From assembly GCA_039105265.1 (NCBI GenBank), contig JAPFFF010000024.1, forward strand, positions 1 through 64,000: a DNA stretch of 64,000 nt. Direction: 5' to 3'. This DNA is from Tritrichomonas musculus. Lineage: Eukaryota; Parabasalia; Tritrichomonadida; Tritrichomonadidae. This document shows positions 62,440-64,000 of the stretch, in pieces (positions within the stretch are counted from its first letter, which is position 1; each line of letters opens with the position of its first letter). A program made the translations under genes and the position numbers. The notes beneath the pieces were generated by a model. The model ran no database searches. It saw only the letters and a program-made list of their open reading frames with translations, and was not told the DNA's origin.

Positions 62440-63444
62440 TTAAATAAACATCTTATCGTATTGAAGGAATTGCATTTCGATTACAAATGAATCTTTAGGA
62501 GGTAGTTTGGTTGGACAATTATAATGTGCATCACTATAGAAGTCTATCCAAAACCTTTGGTCCATTGAGTTTAACTTGAAGTACTTAATAGGACTATATT
62601 CAACATCACTATCTCCAATATAGTTATGTAATGCTTGTTCACCAATAGATGAATATATTTTACATGGATGTCGGTCCCATATATTATCAAATATTAATGT
62701 CTTACTTAAAGTTGAATACTTCTTAGGGTTATTTTGATAAGCTCCTGTGCCTATATTAAACACATCTGCAAAGTCATCATTCCAATCACCAATTTGGAAA
62801 AAATTGATAAATTGATTTGAATCTTCCTCTATATTATCATTATTTTTGGTATATATAATTTCATGAAAACCATCTTTATCATAATATCCATCTGTTTGTA
62901 TATCTCGATATGCAATTAATGAATCATTTTGGGAAAATGCATTTCCATATTGTCCATGCATAGCTATCCAAGATTTCATCGCGGTGTTGACAGCATCAAA
63001 GAACCCTCTTAAGTCCCCTTCCTCTGACACCCAATCAACAACATCAAAATTGGCTATCCATTTCCAAGTAGGCTCTTTTTCATATTCTACTTTGAGCTCG
63101 TCCTGGTAGAATTTATCAAGTAGTTCTTGAGTTAAAATAGGGTCGTTTATATTTCCTCCATGTAAAACAAAGTAGGATTTTTGTACTTTAAATATAGTCA
63201 CATTAAATTCTAATTTGCGTCTTCTCTTAATGATATGTGCTGAACGAACACCAACAATAGATTCCCCTTTGTTTGCAGTTGACCATTCTGGTGGGAAATT
63301 AAACCAATACCTATTAAACTTAGCTTTATCATGTTGAGCATCCTCAAGGAAGTAGGCTGTTTCGATTGGAAGAGGTGTATTGCCATCATTAACTATATTA
63401 TCTCGATTAGGATATAGAGTTTTAACACTTGGTGGTAATTCCAT
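62440..63444 (-). CDS. Candidate Polinton minor capsid (penton) protein
   Basis: The protein has 334 residues, beginning MELPPSVKTLYPNRD at 63444. It shows many short beta strands, aromatic-rich loops and a C-terminal FWIDFYSDAHYNCPTKLPP then FVIEMQFLQ, a pattern that resembles the end of the single-jelly-roll penton proteins of Polintons. The N-terminal section includes ESIVGVRSAHIIKRRRKLEFNV. No membrane segment is seen. Position supports the call: it lies between the protease and the integrase in the morphogenesis block, 7 bp before the integrase start. TTTTTATTTAACTCGAA precedes its ATG. The call could be wrong, and another virion protein of the block could be the penton. Confidence 0.55.
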   Translation of the reverse strand: MELPPSVKTLYPNRDNIVNDGNTPLPIETAYFLEDAQHDKAKFNRYWFNFPPEWSTANKGESIVGVRSAHIIKRRRKLEFNVTIFKVQKSYFVLHGGNINDPILTQELLDKFYQDELKVEYEKEPTWKWIANFDVVDWVSEEGDLRGFFDAVNTAMKSWIAMHGQYGNAFSQNDSLIAYRDIQTDGYYDKDGFHEIIYTKNNDNIEEDSNQFINFFQIGDWNDDFADVFNIGTGAYQNNPKKYSTLSKTLIFDNIWDRHPCKIYSSIGEQALHNYIGDSDVEYSPIKYFKLNSMDQRFWIDFYSDAHYNCPTKLPPKDSFVIEMQFLQYDKMFI

Positions 63445-63465
63445 TTCGAGTTAAATAAAAAGTCT

Positions 63466-64000
63466 TTATTTATATGCAACACCTGTTTCTAATTCATTGT
63501 TTTGAAGTTCTCGAAGTATCCTCTTTCTAATATCTGGTATATCGCGTTGTCTAAACTTACCATTTCCTTCATGCAAAAAGGTACGACAAGATTCCATTAG
63601 AAACACTCCACAATCCTTGTTATTCCTTTGACTAGGTACATCGTAATATTTTGCTTTTAAATCACCTGTTGCTGAAATATTGATCCACTTATTAAGTGTC
63701 TTTACCTCTGGTGCCATTGACTTATTCTCAGAGTCATAGCATTCGATTATTTTCTTTGAATATCGAACAATACATAAAATCCAATGTTCTCCATCTGAGC
63801 AAATGGGGACAAATACTTTATCGAACTTTGAAAATGACTTTTTACCTGAGATAGGACTTTTCATCAGTTCATGTATTTTTTCTTTATCATTAGTCTCATA
63901 TGCTATAGAAAGGAGGGTATAAAATGCAGTAGGTAAAACCAATATTTTCTTTTTATCAAACTCTGCCTCATCTTGACCAGGTTGTTTATTCAATCTCTTT
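63466..64000 (-). CDS. Polinton cysteine protease (adenovirus/Ulp1-like), 5' end outside window
   Basis: The reading frame is open to the window edge. The first apparent start near 63993 is a TTG, so the true start probably lies further right. Taking that TTG as residue 1, the catalytic triad region is visible: EHW with His 70, ECYDSEN with Asp 87, a Gln at 122 and NKDCGVF with Cys 128, the order expected for clan CE proteases. In Polintons and adenoviruses this enzyme matures capsid and core proteins. It is the most upstream visible gene of the minus-strand block, 21 bp before the candidate penton. Confidence 0.88.
   Translation of the reverse strand, partial: KRLNKQPGQDEAEFDKKKILVLPTAFYTLLSIAYETNDKEKIHELMKSPISGKKSFSKFDKVFVPICSDGEHWILCIVRYSKKIIECYDSENKSMAPEVKTLNKWINISATGDLKAKYYDVPSQRNNKDCGVFLMESCRTFLHEGNGKFRQRDIPDIRKRILRELQNNELETGVAYK

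Larger units (their letters stand above)
42394..64000. mobile_element. Polinton (Maverick) element, right end outside the window
   Basis: This virus-like self-synthesising element carries the whole core set of its family: protein-primed family B polymerase, retroviral-type integrase, FtsK/HerA-type packaging ATPase, adenovirus-type cysteine protease, double-jelly-roll major capsid protein and a candidate penton. The left boundary is placed at 42394-42397, where the Helitron frame ends and AGTATATACTAG begins; Polinton ends usually start with AG. At least 21.6 kb lie in the window, large for the family mainly because of a 5.9-kb fibre-like gene. It looks nearly whole, with perhaps one break. 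The good state of its genes suggests a young insertion. The opposite terminal inverted repeat lies beyond the right edge and was not seen. Confidence 0.9.

Overview
This window comes from an AT-rich microbial eukaryote. No ribosomal or other housekeeping gene is present, so the species cannot be fixed. Polintons (Mavericks) and Helitron-type replicators in one AT-rich, intron-poor stretch fit parabasalids (Trichomonas/Tritrichomonas relatives) or a glomeromycete fungus such as Rhizophagus. TCACTW boxes very close to some start codons lean towards parabasalids. A possible 67-nt GT-AG intron without the strict trichomonad 3' splice signal leans the other way.

Region 1 (1-38626) is one uninterrupted satellite of about 2,400 copies of a 16-bp unit (TTGGCTGAGTTGTTCC and variants), running off the left edge. 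Rare variant units show nested higher-order structure: a 6.2-7.0 kb segmental duplication (about 1-5770 and 6801-12010), units of about 3.5 kb, a 4,815-bp unit repeated for about 3.3 periods (about 18370-34366), and an 800/816-bp unit (about 34500-37080). Because 16 is not a multiple of 3 and the minus-strand consensus has no stop in any frame, long minus-strand open frames appear here; I regard them as non-coding.

Region 2 (38627-39715) is AT-rich and holds a non-coding element of about 760 bp with imperfect terminal inverted repeats and a candidate target-site duplication (38721-39479).

Region 3 (39716-about 42393) is the 5' part of a Helitron-type rolling-circle replicator gene on the plus strand. 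It has a homeodomain-like N-terminus, Q/N-rich tandem repeats, a cysteine/histidine segment and the Rep domain, and stops right at the HUH motif (LPHAH). It carries one in-frame TGA and has no helicase.

Region 4 (about 42394-64000, continuing past the right edge) is a Polinton that appears to have inserted into the Helitron. It looks nearly whole within the window, with perhaps one break. It carries the core set: cysteine protease, candidate penton, retroviral-type integrase, packaging ATPase, double-jelly-roll major capsid protein and protein-primed family B DNA polymerase. It also has several small unknown proteins and a very large (1,952 aa) fibre-like protein. Ten minus-strand genes from 64000 to 56123 are packed with gaps of only 7-48 nt and form a morphogenesis/integration block. 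A mixed-strand accessory segment (52.8-56.1 kb) follows, then the polymerase, then a divergent pair made of a 246-aa protein and the giant protein. The left end has a poly-A tract and a 38-bp minisatellite.
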